NCBI RefSeq assembly: GCF_000760735.1
Contig: NZ_JMEX01000008.1
Location: 2,392,877 to 2,456,876, forward strand
Length of the DNA stretch: 64,000 bases
Source: Rhodococcoides fascians A44A
Lineage (GTDB): Bacteria; Actinomycetota; Actinomycetes; Mycobacteriales; Mycobacteriaceae
Reading direction: 5' to 3'
The notes under the pieces were generated by a model. That model did no database searches. It saw nothing but the letters and a program-made list of their open reading frames with translations, and was not told the origin of the DNA. Shown here one piece after another: positions 52,238 through 60,474 of the stretch. Numbering within the stretch: position 1 is the first letter of the stretch; the number at the start of each line of letters is the position of its first letter. Both the position numbers and the translations under genes were made by a program.

Positions 52238-53467
52238 ATGACATCCACAGTCGAGTCCGTCGGGGTCGTCGAGCCGGGCTCGCCCCGATACCGAGAACTG
52301 CTCGCCTCCATCGCCGAAGGCGCGAGCGCCCGCGACCTCGCCGACGAGAATCCACACCAGCAGATCGACGCCCTCCGACGCGCCGGATTCGGTGCCCTGC
52401 GGCTGCCCAAGGAGATCGGCGGAGCAGGACTGACCGTCCGCGAAACATTCGGCGTCATCATCGATCTCGCCGAAGCGGACCCCATCGTCGCGCACATCCT
52501 CCGCACGCACTACTGGTTCGTCGAAGAGCGACTGCGTGAAGCAACCGCCGTCGACTACGCCGGGTACGACAGTGACCGATGGATCCAACTGATCCTGCAG
52601 GGCAAGATCTTCGGCAACGCCAGCAGCGAACGAGGCGCGCAGGCCGTCGGAAACTTCAAGTACGGAACCCACCTCACCCCACGCACGGATGGATACCTCC
52701 TCGACGGCGAGAAGTTCTACTCCACCGGCACACTGTTCTCCGATTACGTCAGCATCTGGGCCGACGTCGACGGTGTCGCCGTGGCCTCCGTCATCGTCCC
52801 CACCGACCGCGACGGCGTCACGATCGTCGACGACTGGGACGGTATCGGCCAGCGCCGCACCGGAACCGGAACGACACGATTCCAGAAGGTGCACGTCACC
52901 GACGACGACATCGTCTCGCGCATCCCACTCGACGCAGCACCGGACCCGTCGTACCAATTCGCCTTCCTGCAGCTCTACCTGCACGGCCTGGTCAGCGGAA
53001 TTCTCCGTAACGTCGTCAGCGACGCCAAGAACCTGATCCAGAGCCGTACCCGCGGATTCGCACACGGACCCACCGAAGAACTCCACCGAGACCCACTCCT
53101 GCTGAACGCATTGGGAACCCTCGCCAGCACGGCATTCGCCGCCGAAGCCACCACCCTCGCCGCGGCCGACGCCATCGACACCGCCCACGCCTCGCTGAAC
53201 AACGGGGTGCCCGACGCGGCCCTCGCGGCGAACGCCTCCCTTCGCGCCTCCGAAGCCAAAGTCCACATCGACGAGATCGCCACCCGCGCAGCAACAGTGC
53301 TCTTCGAAGTCGGTGGCGCATCCGCCGCATCACGCGCCAAGAACCTCGACCGACACTGGCGAAACATTCGCACCATCACACTGCACAACCCAGCCGCCTA
53401 CAAAGCGTCGGCGATCGGGAACTACGTACTCAACGGCGAACCGTTGCCGTTCAACGGTTACTTCTGA
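52238..53467 (+). CDS. DszC/SfnC-like flavin monooxygenase
   Basis: 409 aa, ATG 52238 with GAAAGGG upstream. Acyl-CoA dehydrogenase fold with the monooxygenase-branch features FGALRLPKEIGGAGLTVRE, VAHILRTHYWFVEERL, GYLLDGEKFYSTGTLFSDYVSI and the final NLDRHWRNIRTITLHNPAAYKA. It aligns along its length with the protein encoded at 36711-37925. DszC uses FMNH2 to turn dibenzothiophene into the sulfone; related SfnC enzymes act on dimethyl sulfone metabolism. It is followed 13 bp later by a DszA-like gene, as in desulfurisation operons, but no DszB is present. Confidence 0.88.
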   Translation: MTSTVESVGVVEPGSPRYRELLASIAEGASARDLADENPHQQIDALRRAGFGALRLPKEIGGAGLTVRETFGVIIDLAEADPIVAHILRTHYWFVEERLREATAVDYAGYDSDRWIQLILQGKIFGNASSERGAQAVGNFKYGTHLTPRTDGYLLDGEKFYSTGTLFSDYVSIWADVDGVAVASVIVPTDRDGVTIVDDWDGIGQRRTGTGTTRFQKVHVTDDDIVSRIPLDAAPDPSYQFAFLQLYLHGLVSGILRNVVSDAKNLIQSRTRGFAHGPTEELHRDPLLLNALGTLASTAFAAEATTLAAADAIDTAHASLNNGVPDAALAANASLRASEAKVHIDEIATRAATVLFEVGGASAASRAKNLDRHWRNIRTITLHNPAAYKASAIGNYVLNGEPLPFNGYF

Positions 53468-53480
53468 GAAGGGCTTTCAC

Positions 53481-54839
53481 ATGTCTCGTGAACTTCACCT
53501 CGCTGGATTTCTCATCGCATCCCACGTCACCCACTCGCACGCTGCCTGGCGGCACCCGGCGTCGGAAACCGATTACCTCGGCCCCGACTACTACGAGCGA
53601 GTCGCGAAGATCCTCGAACGCGGCAAGTTCGACTTCCTGTTCTTCGCCGACCTCCTGGCGACACCCGTGCGCTACGGCAACGACATCAAAGTGCCGCTCA
53701 GCAGCGGAACCCAGGCGTCGGCGACGATCGATCCCTCCCTCGTCGCCGCAACACTCGCCGGCGTCACCGAGAAGATCGGTCTGGCAATCACGAAGTCCAC
53801 CACGTACTTCCACCCGTACGAGGTCGCACGCATCTTCAGCACGCTCGATCACCTCAGCCGTGGCCGCTCGGGCTGGAACGTGGTCACCTCCCTCAACCAA
53901 GCCGAGGCCCAGAACTTCGGGATCGACAACCACCTGCCGCACGACGAGCGATACGACCGCGCCCACGAATTCCTCGAGGTCGCCTACGACCTGTGGGGCA
54001 GCTGGGATCGCGACGCTCTGGTGCAGGACAAGGTCTCCGGAGTGTTCGCCGACCCGGACAAGGTACGCACCATCGACCACGACGGGACCTACTTCAAATC
54101 CCGCGGACCGCTGACCGCACCGCACTCGCCGCAGAGCCGACCCGTCATCTTCCAAGCAGGCTCGTCGCCGACCGGTCGCGATTTCGCCGCCCGCTGGGCC
54201 GACGCGATCTTCGAGATCGACCCCACGAAAGAAGGTCGCAAGGCCTACTACGACGACGTGAAGTCGAGGGCGTCGAACTTCGGCCGCAACCCCGACGACA
54301 TCAAGATCTTCCCCTCGTTCGTCCCGTTCGTCGGCGAGACCGAAGCCATCGCACGCGAGAAGCAGGCATTCCACAACGAACTGGCCGACCCGATCTCCGG
54401 GCTGATCACACTGTCGGTCCACACCGACCACGACTTCTCGCAGTACGACCTGGACTCACCCATCACCGAAGTCGCCGTTCCTGGCAGTCAAGGCCTGTTC
54501 GACCTGGCCCGACGGCTCAGCGACAAGGACGCACTGACCCTGCGCGACATCGGCAAGCTCTACGCCCAGGGCGTTCTGCTGCCACAGTTCGTCGGCACCG
54601 CCACTCAGATCGCCGACCAGATAGAAGAAGGCTTCCACGGCGGGGAGGCCGACGGTTACATCCTGTCCGCAGCCCAGGCGCCGGGCACCTTCGTCGACTT
54701 CGTCGAATACGTGGTGCCCGAGCTGCAGCGACGCGGACTGTTCCGCACCGACTACACCGGCACGACACTGCGCGATCACCTCGGCCTGGCCGACGCCTCA
54801 CTCACCCCGGCTCCGAGAGCGCAGGCGGTACGGGCCTGA
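53481..54839 (+). CDS. LLM flavin monooxygenase, DszA/NtaA/SnaA type
   Basis: 452 aa from ATG 53481, 13 bp behind the DszC-like gene. Barrel markers: LHLAGFLIASHVTHSHAAWRHP at the N-terminus, GKFDFLFFADLLAT (about 48-61), HLSRGRSGWNVVTSLN (about 123-138), YDRAHEFLEVAYDLWGSWD (about 156-174) and FRTDYTGTTLRDHLGL at the end. These are shared with DszA (sulfone monooxygenase) and nitrilotriacetate monooxygenase A. The order DszC-like then DszA-like suggests two-step oxidation of an organosulfur compound. Confidence 0.9.
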   Translation: MSRELHLAGFLIASHVTHSHAAWRHPASETDYLGPDYYERVAKILERGKFDFLFFADLLATPVRYGNDIKVPLSSGTQASATIDPSLVAATLAGVTEKIGLAITKSTTYFHPYEVARIFSTLDHLSRGRSGWNVVTSLNQAEAQNFGIDNHLPHDERYDRAHEFLEVAYDLWGSWDRDALVQDKVSGVFADPDKVRTIDHDGTYFKSRGPLTAPHSPQSRPVIFQAGSSPTGRDFAARWADAIFEIDPTKEGRKAYYDDVKSRASNFGRNPDDIKIFPSFVPFVGETEAIAREKQAFHNELADPISGLITLSVHTDHDFSQYDLDSPITEVAVPGSQGLFDLARRLSDKDALTLRDIGKLYAQGVLLPQFVGTATQIADQIEEGFHGGEADGYILSAAQAPGTFVDFVEYVVPELQRRGLFRTDYTGTTLRDHLGLADASLTPAPRAQAVRA

Positions 54840-54861
54840 CGGTGATACCTCGGGTGATGGA

Positions 54862-54939
54862 CCTGGCACCCTTTGTGCGGACCTGGCACGCCTGCGTTGA
54901 CGTGACAAGGCGTGTCGACTCTGCACAAAGGGTGGCAGG
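54862..54939. repeat. 17-bp inverted repeat with 44-bp core downstream of DszA-like gene
   Basis: Arms CCTGGCACCCTTTGTGC (54862-54878) and GCACAAAGGGTGGCAGG (54923-54939) match at 16 of 17 positions. The ACCTGGCAC part recurs once more at 54881-54889. It starts 23 bp after the stop at 54839. It could be a terminator, a dispersed repeat of the genome or a small mobile palindrome; only genome-wide copies could tell. Confidence 0.7.
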
Positions 54940-55038
54940 TTCCGGCCCGTGACCGTGTAGTCGACGGTTAGCATGCCGGAATTCGGGTACTCGCCCGATT
55001 CGCGGTAGCCGAGACACGGCTACGGGTAGGGGAAAATC

Positions 55039-55239
55039 ATGCGCTTCGTCACTCTGATCGTCGTAGTCTGGCTCGTCATCGGCGCCTTCGCCGTTTTCCA
55101 ACGTGGGTACTTCGACAGTGCACCCGAGAACTGCGCAGGCGTCGGAACCATCGCACTGACCGTGGTCGCAGGCCCACTCAACTACGCAGGCGTCAACCCA
55201 AAGGTCACCGACTGCAACCTCCCCGAGCCGAGTCAGTAA
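55039..55239 (+). CDS. Small exported or single-pass protein, 66 aa
   Basis: ATG 55039 with GTAGGGGAAA upstream. One hydrophobic helix (VTLIVVVWLVIGAFAVF, about 4-20) is followed by a 45-residue outside part with two Cys (ENCAGVG; TDCNLPEP) that may form a disulfide. A second weak hydrophobic stretch lies between them (TIALTVVAGPLNYAG). Small proteins of this layout are common and uncharacterised in actinobacteria. Confidence 0.7.
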   Translation: MRFVTLIVVVWLVIGAFAVFQRGYFDSAPENCAGVGTIALTVVAGPLNYAGVNPKVTDCNLPEPSQ

Positions 55240-55378
55240 ACCCAGCTCACCGAACCAACGGCCCGGGTCAGCCTGCGCCGTTGTTCAGGTTGGTGCAGAT
55301 CGCGCACACACACCGGCGAGAACGTGATGTCCATCGCCGACCGGGCGCGCTGGGGATCACCCTGCATACCCTTGACGA

Positions 55379-55948
55379 GTGAATCGTCGGAATCTCTTCG
55401 TGGTGCTGGCCGTGGTGCTGCCGGTACTCGTGGTGTCCGTCGTCGGTGTCGGTGGCTATCTGACGTTCACCAAAGCCCGAATAGACCCGATCACGAAAGC
55501 CGACGCCATCATCGTTCTCGGTGGCGAGCACGACGGCCGTGAGGCGTACGGAGTGTCGCTGGCGGAGCAAGGGGTGGCGGACACCGTCGTACTCTCCGAC
55601 CCCTACGGGCCGTCGGACCCCTACATGAAGAAGTACTGCGGCGTGACGACCGAGAAGTACTCCGTTCTGTGCGAAGAGCCGATCCCCAGCACGACTCGGG
55701 GCGAGGCGATCTTCACGCAGCGCCTGGCGGAGGAACGTGGGTGGGACCACGTCATCGTGGTCAGCTGGCGCTATCACCTGCCCAGGGCCAAGCACATCTT
55801 CGGACAGTGCTTCGACGGCGACGTCACCATGCAGGCCGTCCCGCGGACGTACAACTTCTCCCTCGTCTACTGGGAGTACACGTACCTCTACCAGCTGGCA
55901 GGCTTCGCGAAGGCCGCCGTGCAGGGCGACTGTCAGAACTTGCGGTAG
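55379..55948 (+). CDS. DUF218/YdcF-SanA-like membrane protein
   Basis: 189 aa from GTG 55379. One N-terminal helix (VVLAVVLPVLVVSVVGVGGYLTF) and a DUF218 domain: ADAIIVLGGEHDGR (about 41-54), VADTVVLSDPYG, STTRGEAIFTQRLAEERGWDHVIVVSWRYHLPRA. SanA/YdcF-like proteins take part in envelope barrier function by unknown chemistry. Its 3' end overlaps the convergent FluC-like gene by 16 bp. Confidence 0.85.
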   Translation: MNRRNLFVVLAVVLPVLVVSVVGVGGYLTFTKARIDPITKADAIIVLGGEHDGREAYGVSLAEQGVADTVVLSDPYGPSDPYMKKYCGVTTEKYSVLCEEPIPSTTRGEAIFTQRLAEERGWDHVIVVSWRYHLPRAKHIFGQCFDGDVTMQAVPRTYNFSLVYWEYTYLYQLAGFAKAAVQGDCQNLR

Positions 55949-56295
55949 AGCGTCAGCCCCGAGCTGTACAGCAGGAACCCCAACATCGCGCACGCGATAC
56001 CGCCGATCACCGTCGCGGCGAGCACCACGACCGCGCGCCTGTACCGCCGCGCCCTGACCTGCGTGACGAAGACCAGCGCCACGGAACTCATCGGCGCGAG
56101 TGCAGCAAGAAATCCGAAACTCGCGACGCCGACCAGCAGATCGGGCGGTGCAGCGGCCGTGAAGAACCCCAGAACCCCGCAGGTGATCAGCGTGAGCATC
56201 ACGACGCGTTCCGGATCGGACACAGCAGCAGTGACGTGATAGTGCACCAGGGCACCCAACGCCCCACCCACCGCGATGAGCAGCAACAGAGTCAT
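55933..56295 (-). CDS. FluC/CrcB-like fluoride channel subunit, divergent partner
   Basis: 120 aa, four membrane helices. ATG 56295 overlaps the stop of the other FluC gene (ATGA). The GGALGALVHY start fits the family, but the Asn and the TTFS motif of ordinary FluC are replaced (LTLITCGVLGFF; LAPMSSVAL). In species with two crcB genes, the subunits pair, and one is often degenerate. Exports fluoride as a dual-topology heterodimer (family knowledge). Confidence 0.8.
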   Translation of the reverse strand: MTLLLLIAVGGALGALVHYHVTAAVSDPERVVMLTLITCGVLGFFTAAAPPDLLVGVASFGFLAALAPMSSVALVFVTQVRARRYRRAVVVLAATVIGGIACAMLGFLLYSSGLTLYRKF

Positions 56296-56663
56296 CGCGG
56301 CGCAGGCCTTGTCACGAGAGCTCCAGCAGCAAGAGCCAGCACCGCGGCGACCGGCGTCGCGACTATGTACAGAACCGACTTCCACGCCCCGTCGTGAGTG
56401 ATGCCCTGCAGCGCGTAGAAACTGAACGTCGTGAATCCGCAGGCAAGGCCCGTGGCCGCAGCACGCGCCAGCGGCGCATTCCGTCCCGACAGGTAGCCCA
56501 ACGTCGCGCCGAGCAACAGACACCCGACCACGTTGATGCCGAAAGTATTGATCAACAGCCACTTCGGCGAATCCCGCCAGTGCCAGATCTCGTACCGAAC
56601 CACCGCACCGACCGCTCCGCCGAATGCCACCGTCGCGCTCACTGCGGGGCGGGTGGGGATCAC
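56292..56663 (-). CDS. crcB: FluC/CrcB fluoride channel subunit, canonical partner
   Basis: 123 aa from GTG 56663. Four helices with the full family signature: GGAVGAVVRYEIWHW at the N-terminus, LINTFGINVVGCLLLG containing the pore Asn, and ACGFTTFSFYALQG with the TTFS fluoride motif. It is the upstream member of a two-gene unit with the divergent subunit. Fluoride channels usually act constitutively; no fluoride riboswitch was recognised in the 73-bp gap to the divergent STAS gene. Confidence 0.88.
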   Translation of the reverse strand: MIPTRPAVSATVAFGGAVGAVVRYEIWHWRDSPKWLLINTFGINVVGCLLLGATLGYLSGRNAPLARAAATGLACGFTTFSFYALQGITHDGAWKSVLYIVATPVAAVLALAAGALVTRPAPR

Positions 56664-56735
56664 ACAACGAGACCTTATCGGCCACCGAGTCGGTCGGCAC
56701 TGTCCGCGGAGGGAGATCACAGGACGGACTCGGGT

Positions 56736-57128
56736 ATGTTGGCGGCTGTGACGCTAGACGAGGCAGGGCCAGGCCCCCAGCATTTCGATGTGGCTGTGGA
56801 GTGGCGCGACGGCGCCGTGATCGTGACCGTGTCGGGGGAACTCGACCTGGTGACTTCCCCACAATTGTCCGAGTCGGTGGAGTTGGTCCTGGAGAAGGGC
56901 CCTTCGTCGGTGGTGATCGATCTTTCCGACGTGTCGTTCCTTGCGTCGGCAGGCATGTCCCTCCTGGCATCCACCCACCAGAAGTTGGGTGGTGCGGCGG
57001 GCTTCGCCGTCGTCGCCGACGGTCCCTCCACCGGTCGTCCACTGACCCTGGTCGGTCTGCACGAGGTGTTCGGTATCTACGCGACCGTCGACGAAGCGCT
57101 GGCTGCGCTACAGACGGGTAATTCCTGA
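56736..57128 (+). CDS. STAS-domain anti-sigma factor antagonist
   Basis: 130 aa from ATG 56736; GTG 56748 is an alternative. The SpoIIAA/RsbV fold is intact: VTVSGELDLVTSPQLSESVE (about 29-48) and VVIDLSDVSFLASAGMSLLAS (about 59-79), where the usual DSSG reads ASAG, so the Ser of the phosphorylation site is kept (Ser73). It sits 21 bp upstream of an RsbW-like kinase gene, its expected partner. Confidence 0.87.
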   Translation: MLAAVTLDEAGPGPQHFDVAVEWRDGAVIVTVSGELDLVTSPQLSESVELVLEKGPSSVVIDLSDVSFLASAGMSLLASTHQKLGGAAGFAVVADGPSTGRPLTLVGLHEVFGIYATVDEALAALQTGNS

Positions 57129-57149
57129 ACTTCTGGGTATGACGGGATC

Positions 57150-57614
57150 ATGATGGCAATTGCATTCGGTGGAGAAGACGCCGTGGCCGCTGCTACCAAG
57201 CCGCCTTCCGCACAAGTTCCAGGGGACGTCATGCGCCTTGAATTCGACGGAGAGTCGGCGGTCGCGGAGCGCGCGTCCGCGCTGCGCATTGCGCTCGGTG
57301 AGTGGCTGACGGGCTTGCAGATCGCGCCGGAACGCGTGTACGACGTGGTTCTGGCAACGTACGAGGCGTTGGCCAACTCGGTGGAGCACGCGTATTCAGG
57401 CAGTTCGGGCACGCTCGATTTGTACGCTCTGTGGACGCCCGACTCCGGGCGTATCGAAGTGACGGTGCGCGATCACGGTGCCTGGGCGGTACACGCCCCC
57501 GACGCCACCCGTGGACGTGGAGTGCCGTTGATGCACGCCTTGGCCGACTCGACGGCCGTCACCTCCGATCACGACGGGACAACCGTTCATATGGTCTGGG
57601 ATCCCGCCACATAA
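57150..57614 (+). CDS. RsbW-like anti-sigma factor / serine kinase
   Basis: 154 aa, ATG 57150. A GHKL-type ATP-binding domain: N-box YEALANSVEHAY (about 69-80), G1 box VTVRDHGAW (about 108-116) and a G2-like TRGRGVPLMHAL (about 123-134). RsbW-type proteins bind a sigma factor and phosphorylate the STAS antagonist encoded just upstream. No sigma factor gene is adjacent, so the target lies elsewhere. Confidence 0.88.
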   Translation: MMAIAFGGEDAVAAATKPPSAQVPGDVMRLEFDGESAVAERASALRIALGEWLTGLQIAPERVYDVVLATYEALANSVEHAYSGSSGTLDLYALWTPDSGRIEVTVRDHGAWAVHAPDATRGRGVPLMHALADSTAVTSDHDGTTVHMVWDPAT

Positions 57615-57754
57615 TTTCGCGTGGTCAAAGCGCGGACAGCGCTGTTTGTGACGGAGCACAATAACCGTCGAGAGCGGCTCGTCCATTCCGGCGTCGGCCC
57701 GAGAGTGGAGCCTGGGGGACGACCCGGGCAGGAGCGCCGCACACGGAGGCGCTC

Positions 57755-58699
57755 ATGGTTCCGTCACCCGTTCCCGGGGAAGTAATAGCGCGACGCTATC
57801 GGCTGCTGAACAGGCAGGATTCCGCACCGTGGCTGACGCGCTGGACGGCCGACGACCTGTCGACCGGCAGGCACACCACCCTGACGCTGGTCCATGTCGA
57901 CTCGATCCACGCGAGGGATCCCTCACCTGATGCGGTCCGCAGGTTCTGTGAATCGGCACGAACGAGCAGTGTCGGACGAGTCCGCGTGGTCGACCCATCG
58001 ACCACGGCGCCCTACGTCGCCGTGGTCGGTGACTACGCGGCCCCGTCGACGCACCGCGACGAAACAGGCCGGGAAAAGCCAAGCGCAGCAAAGGTATTGG
58101 GTCTCACAGCCGTGGCTGCGGCGTTCCTGGCCGTCCTCGGCGGCGGAGGATGGCTGGTGTCGACGAGCATCGCAGGCGGAGACTACGGCGACGTGCGCGG
58201 CGCCGTAGCCGTGCCCACGCTGCCTACCGCGCAGGTCCAACCAGTGGCCGCAGCACCCGTCGACACTCCGATCCTGCCGTCCGGTGCCGAAATATGGTCG
58301 GCCGTCCGAGCGCCCGACAACGCAGCCGACGCCACCCGCGCCGTCGACGCCGACCCGTCGACCTCGTGGTCCACCGACCTCTATCGCGCACCCTTCGGAG
58401 ACACCGACAACGGGATAGGAGTCGTCGTGGCGTTCGCCGACGCTGTCGACCTGACGACAGTATGGGTCGCGACGCCGCAGCCCGGAGCCGTCGTGGAAAT
58501 CCGAACCCCACCGGAACCGGACGGAACCCTCGCGTCGACGCAACTCCTCGGGGCCGGGACCCTCGGCGCAGGCGCCACCGACATCGTCGTCGACGCACCC
58601 ACCGGGTTACGTGCGGTTCTGATCTGGGTGGCCGAGCTGGCACCGTCGGGCACGCAGTTCGTGGCCGATCTGGCCGAGATCGGGTTCACCGGACGGTGA
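57755..58699 (+). CDS. MviN-type pseudokinase fragment with extracellular discoidin-like domain
   Basis: 314 aa; ACGGAGG lies before ATG 57755. Residues 8-60 resemble the N-lobe of the kinase-like domain of mycobacterial MviN (ARRYRLLNR; TADDLSTGRHTTLTLV), but there is no C-lobe or catalytic loop. A membrane helix (about 113-135) leads to an outside beta-sandwich with ATRAVDADPSTSWSTD (about 191-206) and VDLTTVWVATPQPGAVVEIR, as in discoidin/F5-8-type domains. So this is the back end of MviN without the lipid-II flippase. Possible partner of cell-wall regulators (inference). Confidence 0.75.
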   Translation: MVPSPVPGEVIARRYRLLNRQDSAPWLTRWTADDLSTGRHTTLTLVHVDSIHARDPSPDAVRRFCESARTSSVGRVRVVDPSTTAPYVAVVGDYAAPSTHRDETGREKPSAAKVLGLTAVAAAFLAVLGGGGWLVSTSIAGGDYGDVRGAVAVPTLPTAQVQPVAAAPVDTPILPSGAEIWSAVRAPDNAADATRAVDADPSTSWSTDLYRAPFGDTDNGIGVVVAFADAVDLTTVWVATPQPGAVVEIRTPPEPDGTLASTQLLGAGTLGAGATDIVVDAPTGLRAVLIWVAELAPSGTQFVADLAEIGFTGR

Positions 58700-58712
58700 C
58701 GACGCCGGCGGA

Positions 58713-59246
58713 TCACTGGACCGATTGCTTGACCCGCGAGAACGCCGGACCCGCGAGAAACCAGATGCCCAGGATCAAGCCGAGCGGACGAATGCTGGAC
58801 AACAACGTCGCCGCCTGCTCGTCCGATGCAACCGTGTACGCCAGGCCCACCAGCACTGCCGCCGCGATCGCACAGGCCTTGACCGCGCGGAACCAGTCCT
58901 CCCACAGGTAACGGCGGTACGCCTCCGAATCCTTGTCCAACTTCACCGGCGGCGGGCCACCGGCAAAGCGATGAGCGACGCGCACATCCAGCCACGCGAT
59001 CATCGCAGGCCCGAACCCGACGCTGAACCCCAGATAGTAGGCAGCAAGGTGGTGCACCGAACCGACCGGCGTGCCGCGACCGAGGTCGAACGCGACCGCG
59101 ACGATCAAGACGACATCCAGCACCGGAACCGACGCAAGTAACCACGTCGCGATTCGACGCTTCCCCAGCACGTAACGGACCAGAAGGCCGCTCAGAATCA
59201 ACGCCCAGAACCCGATCTCGCAGACGACGATGACGGCGGCGATCAT
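58713..59246 (-). CDS. Conserved actinobacterial integral membrane protein, 177 aa
   Basis: ATG 59246 chosen so the protein opens at the first helix (MIAAVIVVCEIGFWAL). About five membrane helices. The phrases VLDVVLIVAVAFDLGRGTPV, YYLGFSVGFGPAMIAWLDVRVAHRFAGGPPPVK and a later YLWEDWFRAVKA are shared with uncharacterised Streptomyces membrane proteins, from memory. It lies tail to tail with the MviN-type gene, 13 bp apart. Function unknown. Confidence 0.72.
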   Translation of the reverse strand: MIAAVIVVCEIGFWALILSGLLVRYVLGKRRIATWLLASVPVLDVVLIVAVAFDLGRGTPVGSVHHLAAYYLGFSVGFGPAMIAWLDVRVAHRFAGGPPPVKLDKDSEAYRRYLWEDWFRAVKACAIAAAVLVGLAYTVASDEQAATLLSSIRPLGLILGIWFLAGPAFSRVKQSVQ

Positions 59247-59345
59247 CGTTCGAAGCCCATGAATGTCATGAAGACAGCGTCGCGCAGAACAGCACGTCGC
59301 CGCGTCGGCTGTCGGAGCGAGATTCACGTCCTCCGAAAGTACGAC

Positions 59346-59711
59346 TTACCGCGTCGTCGTGGTGTCTTCCGAATCCGACTCGGTCTCGGTCGTGGTCGTA
59401 CCACGATTACGCGGAGACCTGCTCGTCGTCTCGGACCCCGGAGTTCGCGACGGCGCGGTCGTCGTCGGCGCGGTCGTTGTCGGCTTCGGTGTCGTGGGAA
59501 CAGCGACCTGCCATGTCGGCGACGGCGGGACCGTGATCACCGACGAAGTCGTCGCGCTGACCACCGTGCTCAGATCCGAACGAAGGGCAGGCGGTTGGAC
59601 CCTGTCGCTGGTGTCGTCGAACGCCCCACCCAGTGCACCGATCGACAGACCGACGACGACGGCAACTCCGGCGATCGCCACCGCCGAGATCGCGATGACT
59701 TTGTCGCGCAT
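59346..59711 (-). CDS. Membrane-anchored Thr-rich protein, 121 aa
   Basis: An N-terminal anchor (VIAISAVAIAGVAVVVGLSIGAL) is followed by an extracellular tail of low complexity: Pro/Thr-rich (TPKPTTTAPTTTAPS, about 75-89) ending in TTTTR. Such tails are O-mannosylation targets in actinobacteria. There is no folded domain beyond about residue 50. It lies 108 bp after the phosphatase gene on the same strand. Confidence 0.65.
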   Translation of the reverse strand: MRDKVIAISAVAIAGVAVVVGLSIGALGGAFDDTSDRVQPPALRSDLSTVVSATTSSVITVPPSPTWQVAVPTTPKPTTTAPTTTAPSRTPGSETTSRSPRNRGTTTTETESDSEDTTTTR

Positions 59712-59819
59712 GTTCGATAAGCCTTGTCCGCTCGGACCGCCACATCGACCTGTGGCGGTGCTGCGAGAACGCTACCGCAGGGCATCGCAGGTGCGCTCGG
59801 CGTAGGAATTCGCGCGCGG

Positions 59820-60332
59820 TCAGAGCAGGCGCAGGACCGCAGGCAGAACATCGGCGATCTGCTGACCGACCGACTCGTACACCTCGTGTTCACGGCGATA
59901 CGGATCGTCGATGTCTGCGGCGTCCACCCGGTGCCGCGCCCGTGCCTCGGCGATACCGTCGATCGTCTGCGCCCCCGACGCCTCCGCCAGCGCAGCCGCT
60001 TCGAGAAGTGTGAACGTCCTCCGAAGCTTCCGCGGAGCAATCGCCAACACCTCGTCCCGATGCCGCGTCGTCATCGTCAGGATCACATCCGCCTCGTCGG
60101 CGATCCGTGATGAAATCCGACGAGCCACGAAGCCCTCCGACTCACCGCCCAGCTGACGCAACACCGTCGCCGCCGTCTCGTCCATCGCATGCCCCGACAG
60201 TCCGTGCGTCCCCGCACTCGACGTCGTCAACTCCTGGCCACTCTCCTGCGCATACGCCGCAGCCAGCCTCTCCGCCGTAGGAGATCGACAGATATTGCCG
60301 GTACAAACGAAAAGGACATGCACGTCGGTCAC
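59820..60332 (-). CDS. Low-molecular-weight protein-tyrosine phosphatase
   Basis: 170 aa. The P-loop CTGNICRS (residues 10-17) holds the nucleophile Cys10 and Arg16, and the general acid lies in DIDDPYRR (near 145). In Gram-positive bacteria these enzymes oppose tyrosine kinases of capsule or wall synthesis, and secreted relatives (PtpA) act on host proteins. No BY-kinase gene is near. ATG 60332 is the only reasonable start. Confidence 0.92.
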   Translation of the reverse strand: MTDVHVLFVCTGNICRSPTAERLAAAYAQESGQELTTSSAGTHGLSGHAMDETAATVLRQLGGESEGFVARRISSRIADEADVILTMTTRHRDEVLAIAPRKLRRTFTLLEAAALAEASGAQTIDGIAEARARHRVDAADIDDPYRREHEVYESVGQQIADVLPAVLRLL

Positions 60333-60474
60333 CTTAGACCCCGGCCGTTCCGCAGGCTCCCCAGTAATCGCAATCCTGAAGGTCTCGCGCTACAGTGATG
60401 GCCGAGCGGGGGTTCGAGACTGGATCGTTACAAATCTTGTCGGCGAGTCCCCTGCAGTCCAAGTGAGGCAGGTC

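Noticed and set aside
55268-55330. Cys-containing reading frame on the minus strand (CVCAICTNLNN)
   Set aside because: No start codon with a ribosome site in that frame near this point; the frame continues as shadow of the DUF218 gene.
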